This document shows positions 32,756 through 42,919 of a DNA stretch of 64,000 nucleotides, one piece after another (within the stretch, counting starts at the first letter, position 1; each line of letters starts with the position of its first letter). Location: the NCBI GenBank assembly GCA_003707065.3, contig PPXM03000009.1, positions 372,001-436,000 on the forward strand, read 5' to 3'. Source of the stretch: Trigonopsis variabilis (lineage: Eukaryota > Ascomycota > Trigonopsidomycetes > Trigonopsidales > Trigonopsidaceae). The position numbers and the translations under genes are program-made. Under the pieces are notes generated by a model. That model was not told where the DNA came from. It saw only the letters and a program-made list of their open reading frames with translations, and made no database searches.

Positions 32756-33587
32756 AGGAAGCAAGATGACAGTGACGGTGACGTTGGGAGTTTAATGGAC
32801 CATCGCGGGTTGCAGGAGTCGACGGCAGCGGGCGTTAATGAGCCAGCATAGCGTCGATACTGAGCGAGACAAGACGTATAAAGCGAGGGACCATAATAGA
32901 GATAATAGAGATTTCTAATGTGTTCTCACGCATTAGAATTTCACACGAACGGGACACCAGTGCAGGGCTTGTGTTGCTCAGCGACGTACCGGTTCTAAAT
33001 ATGAACTCGCACCTAACTAGAAGGCATCGCACTAGAGTCGCACCAGGTAGGTACAACCCCACACTTTTTCACGCTTTCTGTGCCCTATTTTCAGTCTTTC
33101 TCTTTTCTTCTATAGCCACTAGATCATCTGCTAACTGCTCAGAGCTTGTCTACATATCTTGTGCTTTTCCCGGTAATGGCGAGTCTCTAGCGCAAGTTCT
33201 CCATGCTATGTGATTCTACTCGGTTACTAGATCACATTCCAAGATACAGTGAACCCATTGTGTTTTCTTATCACTATTTTCATACCATCTACTTATCTTG
33301 GTCTTTGCTCTCTGACACCAACTCTATTTCTTGCTCTACAGTTCCGACTTGTCACTATCGATTGCAGCTAAGGAACTTTAATCCGATTGGACGATAATCA
33401 TGTCAAGAAGAGGCCAGCTGGCAGAGACATGCACCAAAGGTACTCGCGCTGTCTTCTTCGTGTAATGGATGGACCTCAGCCAAGACTGGTAGCGCTACAC
33501 ACGTGACAAGATCACGCAATGGCTTACCCGGCCTGGCCGAGGTGCAGCCATTTTCACCCAAAACTCGACTGGCCGGTGCTATCAGAA
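32756..33587. other. Divergent intergenic region, mitochondrial protein/MET14
   Basis: About 830 bp without a recognised gene. It contains the MET14 upstream CACGTG element (listed separately). Confidence 0.55.
33500..33505. promoter_or_regulatory. CACGTG element upstream of MET14
   Basis: CACGTGAC sits 83 bp upstream of the MET14 ATG. CACGTGA is the classical Cbf1 site that recruits Met4 at sulfate-assimilation genes in yeasts. Its function here is inferred from the site and the downstream gene. Confidence 0.6.
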
Positions 33588-34196
33588 ATGGCTACAAACG
33601 TGTTTTGGCATCACGGTTTATCCCATGACGAGCGAATCAAGCTAAGAAACCAGAATGGCGGAACCCTGTGGCTGACTGGGCTTAGTGCCTCGGGCAAGTC
33701 GACCATTGCTACGGCGCTCGAGCGAGCGCTGATGGAAAGAGGAATCAGCGCTTACCGATTGGATGGCGACAATGTCCGCTTTGGTCTCAACAAGGACCTT
33801 GGGTTCTCGGCCGCCGACCGCCAGGAGAATATCCGCCGGATCGCCCACGTGTCGCGACTCTTTGCTGATTCTACCACCATCTGCGTCACTGCTTTTATTT
33901 CTCCTTACATCCAAGAGCGCAAATTGGCCCGTGATCTTCACGCCGAATGGAACCTGCCGTTTATCGAGATCTTTGTCGACGTCCCGTTGGAGGTCGCCGA
34001 GCAACGGGACCCCAAGGGACTGTATAAGAAAGCTCGAGAAGGCCAGATCCCCGAATTCACCGGCATCTCGGCTCCTTACGAAGCCCCCGAAAACCCTGAA
34101 CTAGTCATCAAGGCTGGCGAACAATCAATAGACGAGTCTGTCCAAAAAATCATAGACTACCTGGAAGAGACCAAGGTGATTCCTCACAAGGAATAG
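33588..34196 (+). CDS. MET14: Adenylylsulfate (APS) kinase
   Basis: Converts adenosine 5'-phosphosulfate to PAPS with ATP, the second step of sulfate assimilation. The ATG at 33588 gives 202 aa, the same length as yeast Met14, and the start [16 protein letters not shown] matches the family (MATNITWH). An upstream in-frame ATG at 33519 would add 23 residues with no family support. The P-loop GLSASGKST lies at about residues 32-40. Other signatures are [40 protein letters not shown], and [18 protein letters not shown]. No intron. The upstream CACGTG fits Cbf1/Met4 control. It is convergent with the Pex39-like gene (69-bp gap). Confidence 0.95.
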   Translation: MATNVFWHHGLSHDERIKLRNQNGGTLWLTGLSASGKSTIATALERALMERGISAYRLDGDNVRFGLNKDLGFSAADRQENIRRIAHVSRLFADSTTICVTAFISPYIQERKLARDLHAEWNLPFIEIFVDVPLEVAEQRDPKGLYKKAREGQIPEFTGISAPYEAPENPELVIKAGEQSIDESVQKIIDYLEETKVIPHKE

Positions 34197-34265
34197 ATTG
34201 TACATTAGACCCTAAAAGCTTTGTTTTGCATTCTTTGCATATTGATGCTGATCCAATTCGTACCC

Positions 34266-36533
34266 TTATCGCTCCCACGGCTTCCTGCGTGCCCCCACTG
34301 TCTGGTTAGATGCTTGGCCTAGCCCCAACGTAATATTTGGTATATTTTTGATTCCTGGAATTGGTTCGCCTTTCACAATCAATTCAACGACCGCGTCAAA
34401 TGATGATGGATAGGACAACTTGTGGGGATTCTCCTTGGAGCCCCGTGAATCTTGAGCCTCAAATGTCGCAGAGGAGAACGACAGTGGCTGCTCAAGATCT
34501 GCGGCTGTACTAGTAGTTGTAGAGTGCAGCGCGGTTGTTCTGGTCTCACCACTGCTGGGAGAGTTGGAGACCGGCTGCTCCACAGGCGTTTCACTCTCAT
34601 TCAGTAGAATGGGTCTATCCTGAGAACCAAGAGCGGCCTCTGGTTGGCCGCTTCCAAACGATTGTGTCTCACTGGTTTCTGTAGGAACTGTATACATCAA
34701 AGGCTCCACTGTGCCCTGGGTAGACTCTTCAAGCCTTGTCTGTTCACGAGCAGGTTCAAGAGGAGGCCCAATCTTCTCTTGAGATGATACTTGATGCGGG
34801 TCGGTTATCGGGCGTGATGGTTGTCGTTTCTCCTGCCTAGTATCAAGAAGGGGAGCCTTCGAAGGAACATTAGAAGCTGGAGTTTTGACAGCTTTCTGTT
34901 GATTCCTACGAGCTTCTGGCTGAAGGGGCATCCTGAAAGTTCCAAGATCAGGACCCCTCAAGGTAACATCTGAGGCCGGAGTTTTGACGGCTTTCTGTTG
35001 AACCTCAATCTCCGGTTGAATCCTTGTCTCCGTTTGACTCTCTTGCTCGCTGGGTATAACGTCAGAGAAATTCAAGGCTTTCGCCGGTATAGCTGGCTGT
35101 GTAACCTGGCCTCGTAGACCACTCAGGTTCCCTGGACCTTTCACATTGGTACTCTTGTCGTTCCGCTCCTTGGAATGCTCTCTACTTGGCACGGTCACTA
35201 GTTTTGTGCCCTCCTCACGACCACTGGCGCTCTTATCTGCAGATTTTATCACTGTAGGGCTGAATGACGTTTCTGGTCCATGAGGCGGTGGCATAGTTTT
35301 GGGGCTCTTTAACACGTTCGCTTGAGGCTGGTCACCCGGGACTCTTGACTCCGCACGCACCTTGGTAGCATTTGCATTTGTACCTGGATGCTCTTGCTTG
35401 GACGTAGTATCCGCGTTTGTATCCCTGATCTCTTCACCAGCAATGTCTCTATCATTTTCTTTCCCGATAGCAGGCGAGGGTTGCTGCTCTTTCGACCCAG
35501 CCTGACTTGGTGCTTTCTGGCTCTGTTCATCCAGCTCTTGCGCTGTTTCTTTGGCATTTTTCTCACTATCAGCCTTTTCGCTGTCTGCGACTTTGTCCTT
35601 CTCAAAATTTTCCCGTTCAAGAATGAGCTTCCTGCGAATTTCCGCCTCCAGTTTTGCCCTTGACGCCTCGGCATTTTCCTCAGCAAGCTTAAGCTGAAGC
35701 TCTCGCTCATCGCTCGATGCGCTAGACATTTCCTTTATATCTAGTTTCTTCATCTGCCTGATATTCTTGGCGACGTCGGCAGCTTCTTTCTGGGCACTTA
35801 GGAAAATCTTGTCTCGTGTAGGCAATTGATCATCTGAGGGACTCTGTTTGCTTCCTGTCTCTGCAGTTGGCATTCGCACTGGTTCACTAGGACGTCTCTT
35901 ACCGAGACTGGTCACTCTAGCATCACTGCTTTTATCCGTCTTGCCATTTATAGCTGCAGCACTGGATAACTTATCAGGGTAAGAGTTCCTGGGACGTCGT
36001 AGAGGAGGAGATCTATCAGAAAAAGAAGAGCTGGAAGACGGAGGATCCGTCTTTCTTCTTGGAGGGAAAGGCCAAGTAGGTCGGCTTGGGGTACGGGCAT
36101 CACGGCCTGAGATACGGGTACGCTCAGGTGACCCAGTAGAAGGATGCTTTGAGGAGGATTTTGACCGGTCCAAGGATACCTGGGATCCCGAAGAGTCCAT
36201 GGAAGGCTTAGGCTTGCTCGTGAGCGATAGACTAGGTAACTTTGCCGATCCATTCGACCCAGAGCGACGGAGATGTTGACCTCTTTCATTCCTTCTGCGC
36301 CACTCGGCGTATTCGGTGCTAGTTAGAGCTGTTCCTCGTAGCCGATTGAAGTAATAGATCTTGGTCTGATCAACGATTTGCTGCCTGACACTAGGATTGT
36401 CCAAGGCTCCTGGCCCCAAAGACTGCCCGACGTCCTTGATCAGCTTTGGAAAGTTGGGATCAGCGTCCCATTTGAACGAATCGAGCTCTCGAAACAGCCT
36501 GTCCGTATCATCAGATTGGGCTGGCCGTGCCAT
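34266..36533 (-). CDS. Long disordered Pex39-like protein with C-terminal KPWE domain
   Basis: A 755-aa intronless protein (ATG 36533, MARPAQSDDTDRLF). Two short conserved ends flank a long disordered middle. The N-terminal block (about residues 10-85) reads FKWDADPNFPKLIKDVG, then QTKIYYFNRLRGT and YAEWRRRN. The last ~46 residues read SFDAVVELIVKGEPIPGI, then KNIPNITLG and the terminal RRKPWER. The G-x-P-x-PGI-x-x-IP spacing followed by KPWE is the PEX14-like KPWE domain, seen in yeast Pex39 (YJR012C) and its human counterpart and also in Pex13. Pex39 assists Pex7-dependent PTS2 import. The middle (about 90-700) is Ser/Pro/Gln/Glu/Lys-rich with one coiled-coil-like stretch near 270-340 (ELQLKLAEENAEASRAKLEA). 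Yeast Pex39 is only about 200 aa, so this is a greatly extended version. The peroxisomal role is inferred. Confidence 0.75.
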   Translation of the reverse strand: MARPAQSDDTDRLFRELDSFKWDADPNFPKLIKDVGQSLGPGALDNPSVRQQIVDQTKIYYFNRLRGTALTSTEYAEWRRRNERGQHLRRSGSNGSAKLPSLSLTSKPKPSMDSSGSQVSLDRSKSSSKHPSTGSPERTRISGRDARTPSRPTWPFPPRRKTDPPSSSSSFSDRSPPLRRPRNSYPDKLSSAAAINGKTDKSSDARVTSLGKRRPSEPVRMPTAETGSKQSPSDDQLPTRDKIFLSAQKEAADVAKNIRQMKKLDIKEMSSASSDERELQLKLAEENAEASRAKLEAEIRRKLILERENFEKDKVADSEKADSEKNAKETAQELDEQSQKAPSQAGSKEQQPSPAIGKENDRDIAGEEIRDTNADTTSKQEHPGTNANATKVRAESRVPGDQPQANVLKSPKTMPPPHGPETSFSPTVIKSADKSASGREEGTKLVTVPSREHSKERNDKSTNVKGPGNLSGLRGQVTQPAIPAKALNFSDVIPSEQESQTETRIQPEIEVQQKAVKTPASDVTLRGPDLGTFRMPLQPEARRNQQKAVKTPASNVPSKAPLLDTRQEKRQPSRPITDPHQVSSQEKIGPPLEPAREQTRLEESTQGTVEPLMYTVPTETSETQSFGSGQPEAALGSQDRPILLNESETPVEQPVSNSPSSGETRTTALHSTTTSTAADLEQPLSFSSATFEAQDSRGSKENPHKLSYPSSFDAVVELIVKGEPIPGIKNIPNITLGLGQASNQTVGARRKPWER

Positions 36534-37091
36534 GAGACCTATCGTCAGAAGTAGTCATAATAAGACTTACAGAGCGAAAGGAGAGGGTGAAAGGACTATA
36601 TGCACGATTTTGATGAAAAGGGACGCTCTAGAGCGGGAAGAAGGTAGGCAAGAAAGCTCTGTGGGGTTGTATGTAACGCGGTGGGAGCAAAGATGGAGGT
36701 ACTTCATGTGAACGACTAAACACAACGTCCAGCCAAACTGCCACTGTGTTTTTGTTGGAGTAGCTATTGCTTTTAATAGAACAACCGTGATCCATCAAGA
36801 GATCGGCTTATTTGCAAGGTATTGCTTCTAGCTGTAGACAAGACAGGATGGCTATAGACAAGCCATCCTGTCTTGTCTTTGACCTTACGCTGACATACGC
36901 AGATGATTTCTCAATATCAAATACCAGTATAAACTCGTTACATCATCACTCGTACCAAATAGACTACTAACCATGGCGCCAAACACCCGCCTGGTGCTGA
37001 TAGATGCACCTACATGACCATGCACTGAGGCCAGTTCGCCTGTAACTGGCCTCTTGTCTACCCAAACATTCATCTCAGACAAATGACTCTC
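36534..37091. other. Intergenic region with perfect hairpin
   Basis: About 560 bp upstream of the Pex39-like gene and downstream of the small PPxY gene. Apart from the 18-bp inverted repeat at 36836-36878 nothing was recognised. Confidence 0.55.
36836..36878. repeat. Perfect 18-bp inverted repeat with 7-nt loop
   Basis: The arms AGACAAGACAGGATGGCT (36836-36853) and AGCCATCCTGTCTTGTCT (36861-36878) are exact reverse complements around ATAGACA. The transcript of either strand would form a strong hairpin. It lies about 210 bp beyond the stop codon of the small PPxY gene. No similarity to terminal repeats of known transposons was recognised. Confidence 0.92.
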
Positions 37092-37448
37092 CTATTGAGC
37101 TCGCTGCACTGGAATCGGCAGTCGAGCTTCATCCGTCTTCTGGTAAGGAGGGGGAGGATTCGAGAGATCCTCCGTAGACGCAACGTGTATTTGGTTGGCT
37201 TCTTCGACGGTGCCTGGTTGGGCACCTTCTCCACCCGTAGCGGGCTTGTTCTCCTGGCAGAAAAGGGTATGTTCGATGGCTTGACGGCTGGAAGTGAAAT
37301 GGGCCTCGCCACAAGGACAGGTGTAGATCTTGATGCCATTGATCTTTTCGGTCTTGATCTTGAGCCTCTCGATGGCCTTCTTGCGTCGATGTTGACAGAC
37401 TAGGTAGGAGACTAAGCACGGAAGTGCCAATGGACCTGCGATCCACAT
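37092..37448 (-). CDS. Small membrane-anchored protein with PPPPY motif and Cys/His cluster
   Basis: From the ATG at 37448 the product is 118 aa; an upstream in-frame ATG at 37604 would give 170 aa with a basic, unconserved-looking extension. The start MWIAGPLALPCLVSYLVC forms a membrane anchor, followed by a basic stretch (QHRRKKAIERLKIK). A compact Cys/His cluster follows (YTCPCGEAHFTSS, then AIEHTLFC), with C-x-C and H-x3-C spacing that could bind zinc. Near the C-terminus SNPPPPYQK carries a PPxY motif, the ligand for WW domains such as those of Rsp5/Nedd4 ubiquitin ligases. The order anchor, Cys/His, PPxY suggests a membrane adaptor for an Rsp5-like ligase, which is inference. I do not recognise an orthologue. 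Confidence 0.62.
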   Translation of the reverse strand: MWIAGPLALPCLVSYLVCQHRRKKAIERLKIKTEKINGIKIYTCPCGEAHFTSSRQAIEHTLFCQENKPATGGEGAQPGTVEEANQIHVASTEDLSNPPPPYQKTDEARLPIPVQRAQ

Positions 37449-38136
37449 GTTTGATAATATAATGATCTTCTGTCTACGGACTCGCCTTGCTTTTATAGCC
37501 CCAATCTCAGAATGCCAATCGCGATTCTGGCCTCTTCCCAAGACTCGGCTCCCTTTCCAGCTATGGCTGTGCTTTTCTGCTGGGCCCGGGCCAAAACTAT
37601 CCATCCGCTCTAATTGATCTGCTCATGCTTAACAGTGTGCACTGGCCTCTCAAGTTTCTATCGTCACGCACCTTGTTGCGATCATCTCTGTCGTCATGAT
37701 GGCTGCTCCCACAGTAGCATGAGGCTGCTCCCCACAGTAGCGCCTCCTTTAAGCCATCCCTATTCTCTTCCGCTCACCATTGTCCTGAGCCAGTGAATCT
37801 GATTGAGCGCTTACGTGGACAGCAGCTAGAAGGTCTTGGGGGACAAAAGCAGCCTGTCCTGAGGGCAGGGGGACACGGTATGCTTCCGCCGCCGCCGTGT
37901 AACGTCCACAGGCGCTTCCCTATCGAGCCACTGCCGGAAATCTTTGGCCAACTTACGGGGGATGATGTATACAACAGGCTCTGAGCCCCAATGACTATTC
38001 AACTAAGGTACAAGTGTATTTCCAATGTGGCTGTGGGCCCTGCGAGCCTATGGCAGAGCAGGACTAGAGGCGTACCCATCGCGGGTGGCGCAACCATGCA
38101 AAAGTAAGGAAGAACGACGGAGCTGCACATGCCCTG
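37449..38136. other. Intergenic region between two minus-strand genes
   Basis: About 690 bp between the small PPxY gene and the 3' end of the LrgB-like gene. No gene was recognised. It includes the promoter of the small gene or, if translation begins at 37604, part of its coding sequence. Confidence 0.5.
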
Positions 38137-40215
38137 TCACGGGGTGGGCGTTCCTATGGGACCCAGCGACAGCCATCCGCGCACGAGGTCGACCAGAGGA
38201 TGGACGGCAGAGAGGATGAGGATGACCGAGCCGTACATGACGAAGCTGATACTGGCCAGCGCGCCTGCTCGCGGGTCGGAGTTGAGCAGAAAGGCAGCGG
38301 CCACGGCAGAAGAGTTTATTCCCAGCGCTACTCCGCGCGTGATGTAGTCTTCCTTGCGTATCCGTATCCACTTGAGCACGTACTCGCCAATCAAGACGCC
38401 GAGAATTCCGCTGAGAATGGCGGTGGTCGCCGCGACGGAGATGTTGCCTCCCAGCGTCTGGACCGCAGGCAGCGCCAGGGCGAGGGTCATGGAGTGGCCG
38501 ACAAAGGCCATGCTCTGCGACGGGGTCAGGCCCAGATGGTAGCACAGCGGAGGATAGACAAAGAACGTCGCGGCGCCCATGATGACGTTGGGGGCGACGA
38601 CGACAAAAAAGTGGTTGAAGAGGTCTCGTCGGTACCGATAGGACGGGATTGCCAGGCCCATGATGCTGATTGCGATTCCCGACGACATGAAGTCTCCCGC
38701 CCCTGGCCAGGCGCGCCAGCCTTCCAGCGCCAGCGGGTCGTATCCATCAGACACGTCGTTGACCCACGACGGCGTGAAGGTCTTGTCGAAAAGGAAGAGG
38801 TACGTGCGCCCGGTCTGGTAGCTTCGCAGGGCGTCGAGCAGAGTCACATGTCTCATCACGCCAAACACGTAGTAACCAAAGATGGTGAAGAGTGCAGAGA
38901 CCATGATGGGGTGGAAGAACCGGCGCCACTTGGGCGGGATCTTCTCGGAGATCTGGTACATGAGCACCGTCCAGGGAAGCTGGACCACAAGAGGATAGCC
39001 AGTAGTAAGGTAGATTGGCAGACCAGCAATAAGCACAATGACATACGGAACAAACTGCAGATTATCGGCAAAGATCAGTGCGTACCGTTCTCTTCGCGGA
39101 CAGACGACGAATTGCTCGGGGTTCTCACGCGAAACACTCGACTGCGGGCTCAGATCAGGAAGCCCCACTCCAGGATTGTGGGGCCGTAAAGGTTCGGCCA
39201 TCGGGAGAGGCTCAGTCGGGGTGGTTTTCCCATCCGGGCTGGCAGCCCTATACCGGGACTGGGTCCGGTACATTCGCTGTCGATCGTAGGCACCCTCGCC
39301 CATCAGCGTATCCGACGGAGCCAGTCGTTCCAATTCCGTCAACGATTGATCAATGTAGCGCCCCTGTTCCTGCAGCGAAGAAGTCGTCCGGTATCGTTCC
39401 AAAGACTGCCTCAACGGAGCCAGGTCACTATCCTCATCCTCGTCATTATCGGGAGAGGCGCTATCTCCGTAGGCATAAGATTTTGCCCTCGAAAGTTCCG
39501 ATCCCGGGTACTGACGCAGATTTATCGAGTTGGGACCCTGCTCGTTTTCTTGGTCTTGCTCGGTGTAAGGGTGGATTTGGCTTTCGTCGTCATCCTCTTC
39601 GCCCGAATAATCGTCTCTCGTCAGCAGCCCTCGATCTCCTTCGTTGATGTCTTCATCGGAGTGGGCGTGGAGGTGCTTTGGCGGCGGTTTTCCGCCAAAG
39701 ACGTGATGATAGGCAAGCGCAAATGCTTCGTTCAGCTGAACGATGGCCCAGACCAAGTATGACGACAAGACCAGCGTGATTGGGAAGCCAATGACAAAGA
39801 TGGCGGTGATGGTGAAGGCCACTCCTGGAGACACCTTTTTCGCCAGCGGCAAAGTGACAAAGGACGGGGTGAAAAAGACATTGATCCACCGCAGAGCAAA
39901 TCCAAACGGAATATCGAGGTATTTTATCACCGAGTTTGTCTTTTTGGACCCGAGCATTCGCTCGGCAAGCAACAGAAACACAAACGAAGCAAACATGCAG
40001 ATCACCGACGACGGAAAAGAGACGTTTCCGAGATCAAACAGCCGGGTGACACCATACATGGCACAGAGACACAACAGGCATCCGATAGGAACGTAGATCA
40101 GGTTGTGGATGAAATAGTCTAGCGTCTCCCGCCGTCTTATTGCCATGTAGAACCCCACTCCAACATCCTCGGTCCACTGTTTGGTCTTGCCAACAACATT
40201 CAGTCGCTTGGGCAT
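38137..40215 (-). CDS. LrgA-LrgB fusion membrane carrier (PLGG1-like)
   Basis: Multi-spanning membrane protein combining an LrgA/CidA-like N-terminal half with an LrgB C-terminal half, the arrangement of plant plastid glycolate/glycerate carrier PLGG1. Fungal substrates are unknown. From the ATG at 40215 it has 692 aa. The N-terminal half has about five spans with FPSSVICMFASFVFLLLAE and FFTPSFVTLPLAKKV. A hydrophilic acidic loop of roughly 200 residues follows (EEDDDESQIHPYTEQDQENE region). The LrgB half ends the protein with PSQSMAFVGHSMTLALALP, VAATTAILSGILGVLIGE and RGVALGINSSAVAAAFLL. The frame stays open upstream, and FLYRLSVFASHLC, preceded by a plausible acceptor (TAATCAG, near 40335), suggests an unplaced first exon, so the true N-terminus is uncertain. 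Confidence 0.85.
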   Translation of the reverse strand: MPKRLNVVGKTKQWTEDVGVGFYMAIRRRETLDYFIHNLIYVPIGCLLCLCAMYGVTRLFDLGNVSFPSSVICMFASFVFLLLAERMLGSKKTNSVIKYLDIPFGFALRWINVFFTPSFVTLPLAKKVSPGVAFTITAIFVIGFPITLVLSSYLVWAIVQLNEAFALAYHHVFGGKPPPKHLHAHSDEDINEGDRGLLTRDDYSGEEDDDESQIHPYTEQDQENEQGPNSINLRQYPGSELSRAKSYAYGDSASPDNDEDEDSDLAPLRQSLERYRTTSSLQEQGRYIDQSLTELERLAPSDTLMGEGAYDRQRMYRTQSRYRAASPDGKTTPTEPLPMAEPLRPHNPGVGLPDLSPQSSVSRENPEQFVVCPRRERYALIFADNLQFVPYVIVLIAGLPIYLTTGYPLVVQLPWTVLMYQISEKIPPKWRRFFHPIMVSALFTIFGYYVFGVMRHVTLLDALRSYQTGRTYLFLFDKTFTPSWVNDVSDGYDPLALEGWRAWPGAGDFMSSGIAISIMGLAIPSYRYRRDLFNHFFVVVAPNVIMGAATFFVYPPLCYHLGLTPSQSMAFVGHSMTLALALPAVQTLGGNISVAATTAILSGILGVLIGEYVLKWIRIRKEDYITRGVALGINSSAVAAAFLLNSDPRAGALASISFVMYGSVILILSAVHPLVDLVRGWLSLGPIGTPTP

Positions 40216-40966
40216 CAGCAGTCGTCTGGTACGCTCCAATTCAGCGGTCGCTCTGGGCTCCTCGTGCAGCCGATAGGCGGGTCTGGTACAAAGATGAGAC
40301 GCAAAAACGCTCAAACGATAAAGGAATCCTGATTATAAGACCAACGGTCAGAGTTGTCAACGCTGGTGTCCGCCTCGTGCCTAGCGTTTGATTTTTTTCC
40401 CCTTGGCCGGATGCCACACAATCGTCGGTAACGGTTGATCGGCCAACTGGTTTATCCGTCACTGCTCCTTTCCATCCAAGGTTGGGCTGCCACAAGAGCT
40501 CTCTAGTGCGTTTCAGGCTATGGTGTAGTTCTCTCTACCGCTGAGCTGATCTCGATCTTGCTGCCTGGCTGCCATGGTAGGATCGAGACCAAGACAAGTA
40601 TCGGACGTATTAGGGCACTAGCAAGTACAGAGAGCAGTAAACATCAAGATAGCTGGGTTAACATTGAGATAAATACGGCTTTGTAGTCTCCAGCCTGGCT
40701 CACTTGGTTGCAGGCATTGGCGACAGAATAGCAAGGAGAGTGATCTGGCTGTCCTTGACGCAGTCTAGCAAGTCTTATTTCTACGCAAACGATCGAGCCA
40801 GCGCGATTAGTCTGTTGTCGTAGCGGATTATGACTTTATCCGAGGCCGAAAGCCAGCTTTACCCCACAAAGAGACCTTCACATGCGTTGCACCCGTCACG
40901 GTGCGCCCCTTTTGCTCTGTCCTGTCCCCACATTTATTGTGACTTTTACCTCGTCGAAAGAGCCCA
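40216..40966. other. Divergent intergenic region LrgB-like/ANT1
   Basis: About 750 bp between divergent genes. It may contain the missing first exon of the LrgB-like gene on the minus strand; a candidate ATG lies at 40575 (MAARQQDRDQLS) followed by a GT, but I could not confirm a joined frame. Otherwise nothing was recognised. Confidence 0.45.
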
Positions 40967-42012
40967 ATGTCCGATCAATCTGAAAACGTCGCTCATGCTT
41001 TAGCTGGAGCTGGTGGAGGCGCACTGGCCTCCGTGGTCACCTACCCGTTGATCACTTTATCAACGCGCGCCCAGACGGAGGTCCGTCGACGGGCGTCTGA
41101 GAAGGAGTCCGAGGCCGTGGCTGCCACTGCTCCCCAATCGAGCTGGAAGGCTGCTCGTCAGATTCTCCAGCGCGAAGGGGTGCGCTCTCTGTATGCCGGT
41201 CTCGACTCGGCTCTCTACGGAATCGCCATTACCAACTTTGTCTATTACTACTGTGAGGACGTCTGCCGTCGTGGTTGCTGACAACGCAGGGTACGAGGGA
41301 TCCAAGAGCTTTTTCACGCGGTCCAAGCGCGTCAGTGGATCGGCTCGAGCGACGCTGTCGACGGCCGAGTCCATGCTGGCGGGTGCGATTGCAGGTACGT
41401 CGTGGTTGCCATCGATCGGGCGGGACTAACACTATAGGCGCCGCTACCGTGGTCATCACCAATCCCATTTGGGTCGTCAACACTCGCCAGACCGTCAACG
41501 GCGGCCGTCGCAGCTCCGCTGCCGATGTGTCCAAGTACCCCACCGACGTGCTGGGGACCATCAAGCAGGTTCTTCATGAATCTGGCGTCAAAGGCTTCTG
41601 GGCCGGCCTGCTGCCGGCGTTGGTCCTGATCATCAACCCCATCCTGCAGTATACCATTTTTGAGCAGCTGCGCCAGGTGATTGAGAAACGCAGAAAGATG
41701 ACTCCGTCGGACTTCTTCCTCCTGGGAGCGTTGGGCAAGCTGGTTGCCACCAGCACCACCTATCCCTACATCACCATCAAGTCGCGCGCCCAAGCGCGAT
41801 CCAAGGCGGCCGACGGCGAGTCTGGACCGAGCAAGTCCATGCTCGGCGAGTTCAAGTCGATCATCTCCAACGAGGGCGTGGGCGGCTTGTATCGGGGCAT
41901 CGACGCCAAGCTGCTCCAGTCCGTGCTCACCAGTGCCTTCTTGTTCATGTTCAAGGAGCAGCTGTTTGCGTTTGCGCAGGCCTTTTTACGACTGCTCCGC
42001 CGCAAGCAGTGA
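40967..42012 (+). CDS. ANT1: Peroxisomal adenine nucleotide carrier (Pmp47/Ant1)
   Basis: Mitochondrial-carrier-family protein of the peroxisomal membrane, importing ATP for fatty-acid activation. Three exons, 40967-41252, 41290-41394 and 41438-42012, give 321 aa. Introns are 37 nt (branch CTGAC) and 43 nt (branch ACTAAC). Splicing yields FVYYYWYEGSKSF and AGAIAGAATVVITNPIW. Three carrier repeats are visible with signature segments TYPLITLSTRAQ, TNPIWVVNTRQ and TYPYITIKSRAQA. The start HALAGAGGGALASVVTYPL closely resembles yeast Pmp47. The first repeat lacks the acidic residue of the usual PxD/E motif, a known trait of this subfamily. It is convergent with YPT1. It is functionally relevant to beta-oxidation together with ICL1 elsewhere in the window. 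Confidence 0.92.
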
Positions 42013-42128
42013 GGTAGTGAGGAATACGAGACAGTGGCTTACAGCAATATATTAAGCAGCGTAGCTTCACACCGGGAGACATGTAACAACCGTCAGTAAA
42101 AGCGGGAAGAAAAAAACCCATTCATTGG

Positions 42129-42919
<791 letters not shown>

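Noticed and set aside
38200-39189. 329-aa plus-strand frame opposite the LrgB-like gene
   Set aside because: It lies opposite a well-supported membrane protein and its composition (G, R, D, H-rich) is typical of an antisense shadow.
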